Positions 1-6,818 of a stretch of 64,000 nucleotides of DNA are shown here, in pieces. Numbering within the stretch: the stretch's first letter is position 1; each line of letters begins with the position of its first letter. The stretch covers positions 1-64,000 of the forward strand of contig DXAC01000016.1 in NCBI GenBank assembly GCA_019117205.1, given 5' to 3'. Below the pieces are notes generated by a model that was given only the letters and a program-made list of their open reading frames with translations, had not been told where the DNA came from and searched no databases. This stretch comes from Candidatus Allofournierella merdigallinarum (lineage in GTDB: Bacteria; Bacillota; Clostridia; Oscillospirales; Ruminococcaceae). The position numbers were made by a program, and so were the translations under genes.

Positions 1-81
1 TACAACAACCGGCGTATTAAGGCAAAGCTAAAGGGCCTGCCGCCTGCAATTCACAGACAACAAGCCCTTTCGGCTGCTTGA
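1..81 (+). CDS. IS3-family transposase OrfB, C-terminal 26 residues
   Basis: Frame 1 reads YNNRRIKAKLKGLPP and ends in TGA at 79-81. The motif Y(N/Y)N.RI..KLKG(L/M)(S/P)P is the standard C-terminus of the DDE transposase OrfB of IS3-family elements. It lies just behind the catalytic integrase core, which would be outside the window. The open frame runs off the left edge. Whether the element is intact cannot be seen from this fragment. Confidence 0.82.
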   Translation, partial: YNNRRIKAKLKGLPPAIHRQQALSAA

Positions 82-127
82 ACTATTTTTATTCCAAAAT
101 ATTGTCTAACTTTTTGGGGTCACTTCA
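1..127 (+). mobile_element. Right end of an IS3-family insertion sequence (partial)
   Basis: The first 81 bases encode the last residues of an IS3-family OrfB transposase. They are followed by a short AT-rich spacer and a terminal repeat at about 103-127. Read on the minus strand this repeat starts TGAAGTGACCCC and continues AAAAAGTTAGAC, the type of end seen in IS150-group elements. The element ends in CA at 127 (or at 122 if the shorter TGACC end is used), about 23 bp from the queA stop codon. The rest of the element lies outside the window, so the exact family member and target duplication cannot be judged. Confidence 0.82.
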
Positions 128-150
128 GAAAGGAGCCGGGCGGTTTTGCG

Positions 151-1179
151 TCACAGAATCAGCATCGCATCCCCGAACGAGAAGAAGCGGTACCGCTCCT
201 CCACCGCGGCCTTATAGGCCGCCATGGTCTTGTCGTAGCCGTAGAAGGCCGACACCAGCATGATGAGGGTGCTCTCGGGCAGGTGGAAGTTGGTGATCAG
301 TCCGTCGATGCAGCGGAAGGGCACGCCGGGATAGAGGAAGATGCTGGTGTTGCCGCTGCAAGGCCGGATCTCGCCGTACCTGGCGGCCACCGCCTCGAGG
401 GTGCGGCAGCTGGTGGTGCCGACGGCGATCACCCGGTGGCCGCCGGCCTTGGCCTCGCGGATCTGCCGGGCGGTCTCCTCGCTGACCGAGTACCACTCGC
501 TGTGCATCTTGTGGTCGGTGATCTCGTCCTCCTGCACCGGGCGGAAGGTGCCGAGACCGACGTGCAGCGTCACCTCGGCGATCCCCACCCCTTTGGCCCG
601 GATGGTGTCCATCAGCTCGGGGGTGAAGTGGAGCCCCGCCGTCGGGGCGGCGGCGCTGCCCAGCTCCTTGGCGTAGACGGTCTGGTACTGGCTCTGGTCC
701 TCCAATTGCTTGGTGATGTAGGGGGGCAGCGGCATCTTGCCGAAGGCGTCCAGCTTTTCATAGAGGGTCTCGGTGTCGTAGCGGAAGGTGACCAGCTTGT
801 TGCCGTCCTCCATCGTCTCGTCGACGGTGGCGGTCAGAGTGCCGTCGCCGAAGGTGACGACGTTGCCCGGGTGCATCCGCTTGCCGGGCTTGGCCAGGCA
901 TTCCCACTGGTCCCCCTTCACCTGCCGCAGAAGCAGCAGTTCGCAGACCGCGCCGGTCGGCTGCTTGACGCCGACGATGCGGGCCGGCAATACCTTGGAA
1001 TTGTTCACGACCAGCAGGTCCCCCGGCATAAGATAGTCTGTCAGGTCGCGGAAGATGCGGTGTTCGATTTTGTCGCTGCCGCGGTGCAGCACCATCAGCC
1101 GCGCCGCGTCGCGGGGGCTGACCGGTTCCTGCGCGATCAGCTCTTTGGGCAGTTCATACCAAAAATCTTTTTTCAACAT
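151..1179 (-). CDS. queA: S-adenosylmethionine:tRNA ribosyltransferase-isomerase
   Basis: QueA transfers and isomerises the ribosyl group of S-adenosylmethionine onto preQ1 at tRNA position 34, giving epoxyqueuosine in the cytoplasm. The protein (342 aa, normal length) opens with the family signature DFWYELPKELIAQEP. It carries GDLLVVNNSKVLPARI and, near residue 180, GSAAAPTAGLHFTPEL. The C-terminal block TNFHLPESTLIMLVSAF is typical. An upstream in-frame ATG at 1188 exists, but GGAAAGG lies only 3 nt from it and 12 nt from 1179, and homologues start MKK/MLKK, so 1179 is preferred. No tgt or queuosine genes flank it here. An IS end lies 23 bp past the stop. Confidence 0.95.
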   Translation of the reverse strand: MLKKDFWYELPKELIAQEPVSPRDAARLMVLHRGSDKIEHRIFRDLTDYLMPGDLLVVNNSKVLPARIVGVKQPTGAVCELLLLRQVKGDQWECLAKPGKRMHPGNVVTFGDGTLTATVDETMEDGNKLVTFRYDTETLYEKLDAFGKMPLPPYITKQLEDQSQYQTVYAKELGSAAAPTAGLHFTPELMDTIRAKGVGIAEVTLHVGLGTFRPVQEDEITDHKMHSEWYSVSEETARQIREAKAGGHRVIAVGTTSCRTLEAVAARYGEIRPCSGNTSIFLYPGVPFRCIDGLITNFHLPESTLIMLVSAFYGYDKTMAAYKAAVEERYRFFSFGDAMLIL

Positions 1180-1204
1180 GGGTTGCATTCGCCTTTCCAG
1201 TGGG

Positions 1205-1234
1205 TTGACACGGGTGCCGTATCAATGATATCAT
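1205..1234 (+). promoter_or_regulatory. Candidate sigma-A promoter of the asd-dapAB operon
   Basis: TTGACA at 1205-1210 is followed after 18 bp by TATCAT at 1229-1234. This leaves a 5' UTR of about 95 nt before asd. No lysine riboswitch or T-box is seen in that UTR. The promoter overlaps the region upstream of queA, so the two divergent units start within about 50 bp of each other. Confidence 0.6.
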
Positions 1235-1255
1235 AAGTTTTATCAACTGGTCCTT

Positions 1256-1284
1256 ATTATAGAACAAGACCGCCCGGTTTGCAA
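1256..1284 (-). promoter_or_regulatory. Sigma-A promoter of queA
   Basis: On the minus strand TTGCAA (1279-1284) and a perfect TATAAT (1256-1261) are separated by 17 bp, directed into queA. The intergenic region is shared with the oppositely oriented asd promoter. Confidence 0.75.
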
Positions 1285-1335
1285 GCCGTCCTTTCGGCAC
1301 AGCCGGCCCCCGGTCCGAAAGGAAAGGTGCTGGAA

Positions 1336-2421
1336 ATGAATAAGCAGTATTACAAGGTGGGCGTCGTGGGCGCCACCGGCATGGTCGGACAGCGTTTTGT
1401 CACCCTGCTGGAAAACCATCCCTGGTTCAAATTGACCGTCCTGGCGGCCTCGGGCCGCAGCGCGGGCAAGACCTATGCCGACGCGGTGGGCAGCCGCTGG
1501 GCCATGCCCGTCCCGATGCCCGAGAGCGTCAAGCAGATGGTGGTGCAGGACGCCGCCGAGGTGGAAAAGATCGCCGCCCAGGTCGACTTTATCTTCTGCG
1601 CCGTCAATATGCCCAAGAGCGAGATCAAGGCCCTGGAAGAGGCCTACGCCAAAGCCGAGTGCCCGGTGGTCTCCAACAACAGCGCCCACCGCGGCACCCC
1701 CGACGTGCCGATGGTGGTGCCCGAGATCAACGCCGAGCACATCGAGATCATCCCGGCCCAGCGCCGCCGCCTCGGCACCAAACGGGGCTTCATCGCCGTC
1801 AAGTCGAACTGCAGCCTGCAGAGCTACGTCCCCGCCTTCCACCCCCTGATGAAGGAGTTCGGGGTCGAAAAGGCCCTGGTCTGCACCTATCAGGCCATTT
1901 CGGGCGCAGGCAAGACCTTTGACCGGATGCCCGAGATCGTCGACAACGTCATCCCCTACATCGGCGGCGAGGAGGAAAAGAGCGAGCAGGAGCCCCTCAA
2001 GCTGTGGGGCCGCATCGAGGGCGACCGGATCGTCAACGCCGAAAAGCCGGTCATCACCGCCCAGTGCTTCCGGGTGCCGGTGTCGGACGGCCACACCGCC
2101 GCCGTCTTTGTCAGCTTTGCCAAAAAGCCCACCAGAGAGCAGATCCTCGACGCCTGGAAGAATTTCCGCGGCCCCGCGCAGGAGCTCGGCCTGCCCAGCG
2201 CCCCCAAACAGTTCCTCCACTATTTTGAGGAGAACGACCGTCCCCAGCCCAAACTCGACCGCGACACCGAGCACGGCATGGCCGTCTGCATCGGCCGCCT
2301 GCGGGAGGACACCCTCTTCGACTACAAGTTCGCCTGCATGAGCCACAACACCCTGCGGGGCGCTGCCGGCGGCGGCGTTCTGCTGGCCGAGCTGCTGGCT
2401 GCCAAGGGCTACCTGGACTGA
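1336..2421 (+). CDS. asd: Aspartate-semialdehyde dehydrogenase, archaeal/fungal-type
   Basis: Converts L-aspartyl-4-phosphate to aspartate semialdehyde with NADPH, the branch-point step to lysine/diaminopimelate, threonine and methionine. The start at 1336 follows AAAGGAAAGG by 8 nt; the frame is open further upstream but without a better start. The 361-aa protein has the nucleotide motif GATGMVGQR near residue 12 and the catalytic cysteine in VKSNCSLQ (Cys159). It also has AISGAGKTF and [16 protein letters not shown] near residue 250. The RVPVSDGHT block and overall layout match the archaeal/fungal ASADH branch rather than the common enterobacterial/Bacillus form. First gene of the lysine-pathway operon; dapA follows after 49 bp. 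Confidence 0.93.
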   Translation: MNKQYYKVGVVGATGMVGQRFVTLLENHPWFKLTVLAASGRSAGKTYADAVGSRWAMPVPMPESVKQMVVQDAAEVEKIAAQVDFIFCAVNMPKSEIKALEEAYAKAECPVVSNNSAHRGTPDVPMVVPEINAEHIEIIPAQRRRLGTKRGFIAVKSNCSLQSYVPAFHPLMKEFGVEKALVCTYQAISGAGKTFDRMPEIVDNVIPYIGGEEEKSEQEPLKLWGRIEGDRIVNAEKPVITAQCFRVPVSDGHTAAVFVSFAKKPTREQILDAWKNFRGPAQELGLPSAPKQFLHYFEENDRPQPKLDRDTEHGMAVCIGRLREDTLFDYKFACMSHNTLRGAAGGGVLLAELLAAKGYLD

Positions 2422-2470
2422 TCCGCGCAAACGCGCGCTCACCCATTTCACAGCAAAGGAGAGCCTAGTT

Positions 2471-3364
2471 ATGATGAAACAGCCTGTTTTTACCGGCGCG
2501 GGCGTGGCCGTCATCACCCCGATGCACGACAACGGCAGCATCAACTTTGATGTGCTGGGGCAGATTCTGGAGGATCAGATCGCCCGCGGCACCGACGCCA
2601 TTATCATCTGCGGCACCACCGGCGAGTGCTCCACCATGACCGACGCCGAGCAGCTGTCGGCCATCAAGTTCACCGTCGACACCGTCGCCCACCGGGTGCC
2701 GGTGGTGGCGGGCGCCGGCTCCAACGATACGGCCCACGGCTGCGCCCTGGCCGCCGGCGCGGCCAACTGCGGCGCCGACGCCCTGCTGATGGTCACCCCC
2801 TATTACAACAAGACCAGCCAGGCGGGGCTCATCGCCCACTTTACCGCCATGGCCGAGGCGGGCGGCATCCCGGTCATCCTCTACAATGTGCCGTCCCGCA
2901 CCGGCGTCAACATCAAGCCCGAGACGGCCAAAAAGCTGAGCGAGCATCCCCTCGTCAACGGCATCAAGGAGGCCTCGGGCAACATCGCCCAGGTAGCCCA
3001 GATCGCGGCGGCCTGCGGCGACGCGCTGAACATCTACTCGGGCAACGACGACCAGGTGGTGCCCCTTCTGTCCCTCGGCGGCAAGGGGGTCATCAGCGTG
3101 GTCTCCAACATCGCCCCCACCCTGGTGCACGACTGCTGCAAGGCCTGGTTTGACGGCGACGTCGAGACCGCCCGCCGCCTGCAGCTGGAAATGCTGCCCC
3201 TGTGCGACGCCATGTTCTGCGACGTCAATCCCATCCCGGTCAAATACGCCATGAACCTGCTGGGCTGGGACGCCGGCAAATGCCGCCTGCCCCTCGTCGA
3301 GCCGGGCGAGGCACAGAAAGTCAAGATCGAGCAGACCCTGCGCAGCTGCGGCCTGCTGGCATAA
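2471..3364 (+). CDS. dapA: 4-hydroxy-tetrahydrodipicolinate synthase
   Basis: Condenses pyruvate with aspartate semialdehyde, the first committed step to diaminopimelate and lysine. The 297-aa protein is a single TIM barrel of family length. It has GTTGECSTM (residues 48-56), YNVPSRTG with the catalytic tyrosine near 138, and the Schiff-base lysine K166 in IKEASGN. AAAGGAG lies 9 nt ahead of the first of two adjacent ATG codons. It uses the product of the preceding asd gene and feeds dapB, 46 bp downstream. Feedback regulation by lysine cannot be judged from sequence. Confidence 0.96.
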   Translation: MMKQPVFTGAGVAVITPMHDNGSINFDVLGQILEDQIARGTDAIIICGTTGECSTMTDAEQLSAIKFTVDTVAHRVPVVAGAGSNDTAHGCALAAGAANCGADALLMVTPYYNKTSQAGLIAHFTAMAEAGGIPVILYNVPSRTGVNIKPETAKKLSEHPLVNGIKEASGNIAQVAQIAAACGDALNIYSGNDDQVVPLLSLGGKGVISVVSNIAPTLVHDCCKAWFDGDVETARRLQLEMLPLCDAMFCDVNPIPVKYAMNLLGWDAGKCRLPLVEPGEAQKVKIEQTLRSCGLLA

Positions 3365-3410
3365 CGGCGCGCGGGCCAGCCCCGCCGCAAACGGAAAGGA
3401 AGCAAAAACC

Positions 3411-4169
3411 ATGACCGAACTTGTCATCCAGGGCATCGGCGGCCGGATGGGCCACGTCCTCTGCGACCTGATCGCCCAGCGCAGCGACTGCCGGGTGATC
3501 GCCGGCATCGACCTGCAGTCCGGCGAGCAGAACGGCATCCCCGTCTACGCCGACCCCAACGAGCTGGCCGGCCGGGGGGACGTCATCATCGACTTCAGCT
3601 CCCCCGCCGCGGTCGAGAAGATCCTGCCCTACTGCGAGGCCCACAAGACCCCCATCGTCCTGTGCACCACCGGTATGTCGGATGAGCTCAACCTCAAGAT
3701 CGTCCAGCTCTCCCGCAGCGTGCCGGTCTTTAAGAGCGCCAATATGTCTCTCGGCATCAACCTGCTGATCGAGCTGTGCAAGCGCGCCTCGGCCATCCTC
3801 GGCACCGCCTATGACGTCGAGATCGTCGAGCAGCACCACCACAACAAGGTGGACGCCCCCAGCGGCACCGCCCTGATGCTGGCCGACGCCGTCAACGAGC
3901 AGGCCGGCGGCGCCTACCACTATGTCTACGACCGCGCCTCGGTGCGGGAAAAGCGGGACCCGATGGAGCTCGGGATCAGTTCGGTCCGCGGCGGCAGCAT
4001 CGTGGGCGACCACGAGGTGCTCTTCTGCGGGCCGGATGAGGTGATCACCCTCAAGCACACCGCCTATTCCCGCAGCGTCTTTGCCAACGGGGCCATCAAC
4101 GCCGCCCTCTACCTCGCCGGCAGGGAGCCGGGCCTGTACAACATGAGCGACCTCATCGCCGAGCGCTGA
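3411..4169 (+). CDS. dapB: 4-hydroxy-tetrahydrodipicolinate reductase
   Basis: Reduces the DapA product with NAD(P)H to tetrahydrodipicolinate, the precursor of meso-diaminopimelate. The 252-aa protein starts with the Rossmann motif GIGGRMG (residues 8-14). It carries the catalytic segment EQHHHNKVDAPSGTA (about 140-154) with the active-site histidines and Lys146. The ribosome-binding site is GGAAAGGAAG. It is the third enzyme in a row of the same pathway; a CapA-like gene follows after 30 bp. Confidence 0.96.
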   Translation: MTELVIQGIGGRMGHVLCDLIAQRSDCRVIAGIDLQSGEQNGIPVYADPNELAGRGDVIIDFSSPAAVEKILPYCEAHKTPIVLCTTGMSDELNLKIVQLSRSVPVFKSANMSLGINLLIELCKRASAILGTAYDVEIVEQHHHNKVDAPSGTALMLADAVNEQAGGAYHYVYDRASVREKRDPMELGISSVRGGSIVGDHEVLFCGPDEVITLKHTAYSRSVFANGAINAALYLAGREPGLYNMSDLIAER

Positions 4170-4199
4170 GCCGCTCCCCTCTTCTGAAAGGAGGGACCG

Positions 4200-5444
4200 A
4201 TGACCCATCCCACCCCCGCGCCGCGGGCCCCTCTGCCCCTCTGGGCCGCCGCAGCCGCCCTGGCGGCGGCACTGGCCCTCTGTGTCGGGCTGGGCGGTTT
4301 CCGCCCCGGCGGCGAAGCCGTCTCGGCACAGCCGGACGGGCCGCCCGCTTCCAGCCTGCAGGCCCAGCCGGAGCCCTTGCCCGAACCGCAGCCGGTGGTC
4401 GAGACGGTGGACTTTTCCGCCACCGGCGACAACCTCATCCACGCCAAAATTTATCAGCAGGCCGCCGCCCGCGCCGTCGGCGGCGCGGCCTACAGCTTCG
4501 ACTCCTGCTACGAGAAGCTGGTCCCCTTCTACCGCGGCTTTGACGTCAACTGGATCAACCAGGAGACCCTCTGCACCGACGAGCTGGCCCCTTCCACCTA
4601 CCCCTGCTTTTCGACCCCGGGCGACTGCGCCCGCGCCCTCTACCGGGCGGGGTTCCGGGTCTTCAGCCTGGCCAACAACCACACCTATGACAAGGGCGCG
4701 GAAGGCATCGCCGCCACCCTCCGGTTCTGGGCGTCCATGCCGGAGGATGTGGTCATCACCGGGCTGTGGCGGAGCGAAGAGGACCCCATCCCCCTCCAGA
4801 CGGTGAACGGCATCACCATCGCCTATCTGTCCTACACCGAGCACACCAATGGCATCCCCCGCAGCAGCGGAATGGAAGCCGGCGTCATCACCACCAGCCA
4901 GACCGACCTGATCGAGCGGCAGGTGAAGCGGGCGGCTGCCCTGGCCGACTTTGTGGTGGTGGGGGCCCACTGGGGGGTGGAGGACAGCCACACCGTCACC
5001 GACGGTCAGCGCGCTCTGGCGCAGAGGCTGGCCGACTGGGGCGCCGACGTCATCGTCGGGACCCATCCCCATGTACTGCAGAACGCCGAATGGCTGACGG
5101 CAGCCGACGGGCGGCAGGCGTTCGTCGCCTATTCCCTCGGCAATTTTCTCAGCACCCAGAGCAAGCCCGACCAGCTGGTCGGCGCCGTCCTGACCCTGCG
5201 GCTGCAAAAGACCACCGATCCCGGCGGGACCGTCCGGCTGGAGATCCTCTCCCCCCGGCTGCACCCCACCGTCACCCATTACGGTCCGGGCAAGACCGAG
5301 GTGCGGGCCTATCTCTATCGGGATTATACCCCCGCGCTGGCCGACGCCCACGGCGTGCGGGCCGAATACGGCAGCTTCAGCCACGATTTCATCCGCGCCG
5401 CCGCCCAAACGTACATCGACGCGGCGTTTCTGGACTTAACCTGA
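4200..5444 (+). CDS. CapA-family (PGA_cap) metallophosphatase-like protein, membrane anchored
   Basis: A 414-aa protein with an N-terminal hydrophobic signal anchor (about residues 12-38, rich in Ala/Leu) and a Pro/Gln-rich linker. A PGA_cap fold follows, marked by SATGDNLIH, LANNHTYDKG, VVVGAHWGVED and IVGTHPHVLQ. Family members include Bacillus CapA, needed for poly-gamma-glutamate capsule synthesis, but most clostridial members are uncharacterised. The catalytic part should lie outside the membrane. The start has a strong AAAGGAGGG. It is co-transcribed with the lysine genes; no capB/capC genes are near, so a capsule role is not supported. A cell-wall role beside diaminopimelate synthesis is only inference. 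Confidence 0.85.
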   Translation: MTHPTPAPRAPLPLWAAAAALAAALALCVGLGGFRPGGEAVSAQPDGPPASSLQAQPEPLPEPQPVVETVDFSATGDNLIHAKIYQQAAARAVGGAAYSFDSCYEKLVPFYRGFDVNWINQETLCTDELAPSTYPCFSTPGDCARALYRAGFRVFSLANNHTYDKGAEGIAATLRFWASMPEDVVITGLWRSEEDPIPLQTVNGITIAYLSYTEHTNGIPRSSGMEAGVITTSQTDLIERQVKRAAALADFVVVGAHWGVEDSHTVTDGQRALAQRLADWGADVIVGTHPHVLQNAEWLTAADGRQAFVAYSLGNFLSTQSKPDQLVGAVLTLRLQKTTDPGGTVRLEILSPRLHPTVTHYGPGKTEVRAYLYRDYTPALADAHGVRAEYGSFSHDFIRAAAQTYIDAAFLDLT

Positions 5445-5448
5445 AAAA

Positions 5449-5465
5449 GCCCTGCCATGCAGGGC
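5449..5465 (+). other. Small intercistronic hairpin
   Basis: GCCCTGC at 5449-5455 can pair with GCAGGGC at 5459-5465 around a 3-nt loop, immediately ahead of the ribosome-binding site of the ACT-domain gene. There is no T-run after it, so it could act as an mRNA processing or stability element rather than a terminator. Confidence 0.5.
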
Positions 5466-5481
5466 GGAAGGGAGCACGATT

Positions 5482-5949
5482 ATGTACGGAGTATCGAAAA
5501 TCAGCGCCGAGCCCGGCGTCATGATGATCAGCGTGCAGGACGCGGCTTTCAGCGCCGGCAGCCTGGCGCGCTATCTGCAGATCTTTGCCGACACCGGCGT
5601 CGTGGTGGACATGATCAGCCAGAGCGCCCCCCACGGCACCCGGCTGGATTTCAGCTTCACCGCTTCCAGCGGCGACCTGCCCCTGGTCATGAAGGCCCTC
5701 TCGGCGGCCAAGCTGGACCCCGACGCCAAAGCCGCCCCGCTGATCAGCGTGGGCTACTCCAAGCTGAACCTCTTCGGCGAGGAGATGGTGGCAAGCTGCG
5801 GCGTGGCGGCCCGGGCTCTGTCCGCCCTGGCTTCGGCCGGCATCGAGGTCCATCTCATCACCACCAGCGACCTGGACATCTCCCTTTTGGTCCGCAGCGA
5901 GAACGAGGACGCCGCCTACGACGCCCTGCGCCGGGCTTACGAGCTGTAA
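5482..5949 (+). CDS. Stand-alone double ACT protein (aspartokinase regulatory-domain type)
   Basis: A 155-aa protein made of two ACT domains only. The first is about residues 10-75 (PGVMMISVQDAAFSAGSLARY...) and the second about 82-150 (ISVGYSKLNLFGEEMVASCGV..., ending VHLITTSDLDISLLV). This arrangement and the ITTS.LDISLLV motif match the C-terminal regulatory half of aspartokinase, the lysine/threonine-sensing part. The kinase domain is absent. It closes an operon with asd, dapA and dapB, so a role as a separate lysine-binding regulatory subunit is a reasonable inference. Bacillus makes a comparable beta subunit from an internal start in lysC. The ribosome-binding site AAGGGAG lies 9 nt before ATG. 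Confidence 0.85.
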   Translation: MYGVSKISAEPGVMMISVQDAAFSAGSLARYLQIFADTGVVVDMISQSAPHGTRLDFSFTASSGDLPLVMKALSAAKLDPDAKAAPLISVGYSKLNLFGEEMVASCGVAARALSALASAGIEVHLITTSDLDISLLVRSENEDAAYDALRRAYEL

Positions 5950-5960
5950 ACCGGGTCAAT

Positions 5961-5989
5961 TTGCACAAGAAACGCCGTGTCATTTTATA
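5961..5989 (+). promoter_or_regulatory. Sigma-A promoter of the PTS IIA gene
   Basis: TTGCAC at 5961-5966 and TTTATA(CT) at 5984-5989 are separated by 17 bp. The resulting 5' UTR is about 150 nt. It contains a GC-rich palindrome near 6081-6103 but no recognisable riboswitch or RAT antiterminator. Confidence 0.6.
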
Positions 5990-6146
5990 CTGATTCACGA
6001 AATATAAAGCAACTGTATTTTTTCTGCTGTAAATCAGTGGAAATTGTGGTAGAATGGCATAGGAGTAAGCTGTTCGTCACAGCCTGCGGGGCGCGCCCCT
6101 GCGGGAGAACGGCAAATTTGGCATGATAAGGAGAGACAAAAGCACT

Positions 6147-6677
6147 ATGGGATTCTTTTCCAACCTGTTCCACAAAAAGGAAGAGCCGGCCCCCGCGCCC
6201 GCTGCCAAACCCGCCGCGCCTGCCGGCGATAAGATCGTCTATGCGCCCGTCGAGGGCGAGATCCGCATTCTGAGCGAGATCGACGACCCCGTTTTCTCCA
6301 GCGAAGCGCTGGGCAAGGGCTGCGCCATCGAGCCCTCCAAGGGTGAAGTGGTGGCCCCCTTTGACGGCACCATCGAGCAGGTGGCCGAGACCAGCCACGC
6401 TGTGGGCATCATGGGCGACAACGGCCTGGAAGTGCTGATCCACGTCGGCATGGACACCGTCGAGCTCAAGGGCAAGGGCTATGATCCCAAGGTCAAGGTG
6501 GGCGACAAGGTCAAGAAGGGCCAGCTGCTGCTCAAGTTTGACATGGCCGCCATCTCTGCCGCGGGCTACAAGCTGACCACCCCTGTCGTGGTCACCAATA
6601 CCGATGACTTTACCAGTGTCGAGCCCATCGCCACCGGCAAAGTCACCGAGGGCCAGGACGTCGTTCTGGTAAAATAA
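6147..6677 (+). CDS. crr: PTS glucose-type IIA protein
   Basis: Cytoplasmic IIA domain of the glucose family, which relays phosphate from HPr to a sugar-specific IIB domain. After a short Ala/Pro-rich N-terminus the 176-aa protein has YAPVEGEIR, AIEPSKGEVVAPFDGTI, His84 in ETSHAVGI and the phospho-accepting His99 in VLIHVGMDTVEL. The in-frame ATG at 6123 overlaps the ribosome-binding site TAAGGAGA, so 6147 is the start. It is a single-gene unit with its own promoter and terminator; no IIB or IIC is nearby, so it probably serves permeases encoded elsewhere. HPr kinase is encoded at 36.7 kb. Confidence 0.92.
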   Translation: MGFFSNLFHKKEEPAPAPAAKPAAPAGDKIVYAPVEGEIRILSEIDDPVFSSEALGKGCAIEPSKGEVVAPFDGTIEQVAETSHAVGIMGDNGLEVLIHVGMDTVELKGKGYDPKVKVGDKVKKGQLLLKFDMAAISAAGYKLTTPVVVTNTDDFTSVEPIATGKVTEGQDVVLVK

Positions 6678-6710
6678 GGTTTCCTTGTGGTGTAGGGATC
6701 TTGCACTTGT

Positions 6711-6740
6711 GGGGGCGGAGCTTTTCGGGGCTCCGCCCCC
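6711..6740 (+). terminator. GC-rich hairpin after the PTS IIA gene
   Basis: GGGGGCGGAGC (6711-6721) pairs with GCTCCGCCCCC (6730-6740). There is no U-run, so it is probably a 3' stabilising stem ahead of the true terminator at 6763. Confidence 0.55.
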
Positions 6741-6762
6741 GCGGCCTGTCCGGGCAAACAAA

Positions 6763-6811
6763 GCGGCGCTCCCCTGCCGGATGATTCCGGTGCGGGGAGC
6801 GCCGCGTTTTT
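6763..6811 (+). terminator. Intrinsic terminator between PTS IIA and tyrS
   Basis: A 12-bp stem (GCGGCGCTCCCC with GGGGAGCGCCGC), extended by an imperfect upper stem, is followed by GTTTTTG on the plus strand. It lies between convergent genes and can also act, more weakly, on tyrS transcripts. Confidence 0.8.
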
Positions 6812-6818
6812 GTCTGTT

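Noticed and set aside
283..1236. Long plus-strand frame opposite queA (and similar ones at 6810-8348, 8541-9980, 12295-14187, 28612-30528, 49390-51228, 54159-56234, 57736-60633)
   Set aside because: They mirror well-identified genes on the other strand. They are an effect of high GC at third codon positions and show no family signatures or fitting ribosome-binding sites.
1211..1335. Lysine riboswitch or T-box upstream of asd
   Set aside because: The leader is only about 95 nt, without conserved L-box core, T-box motif or terminator.
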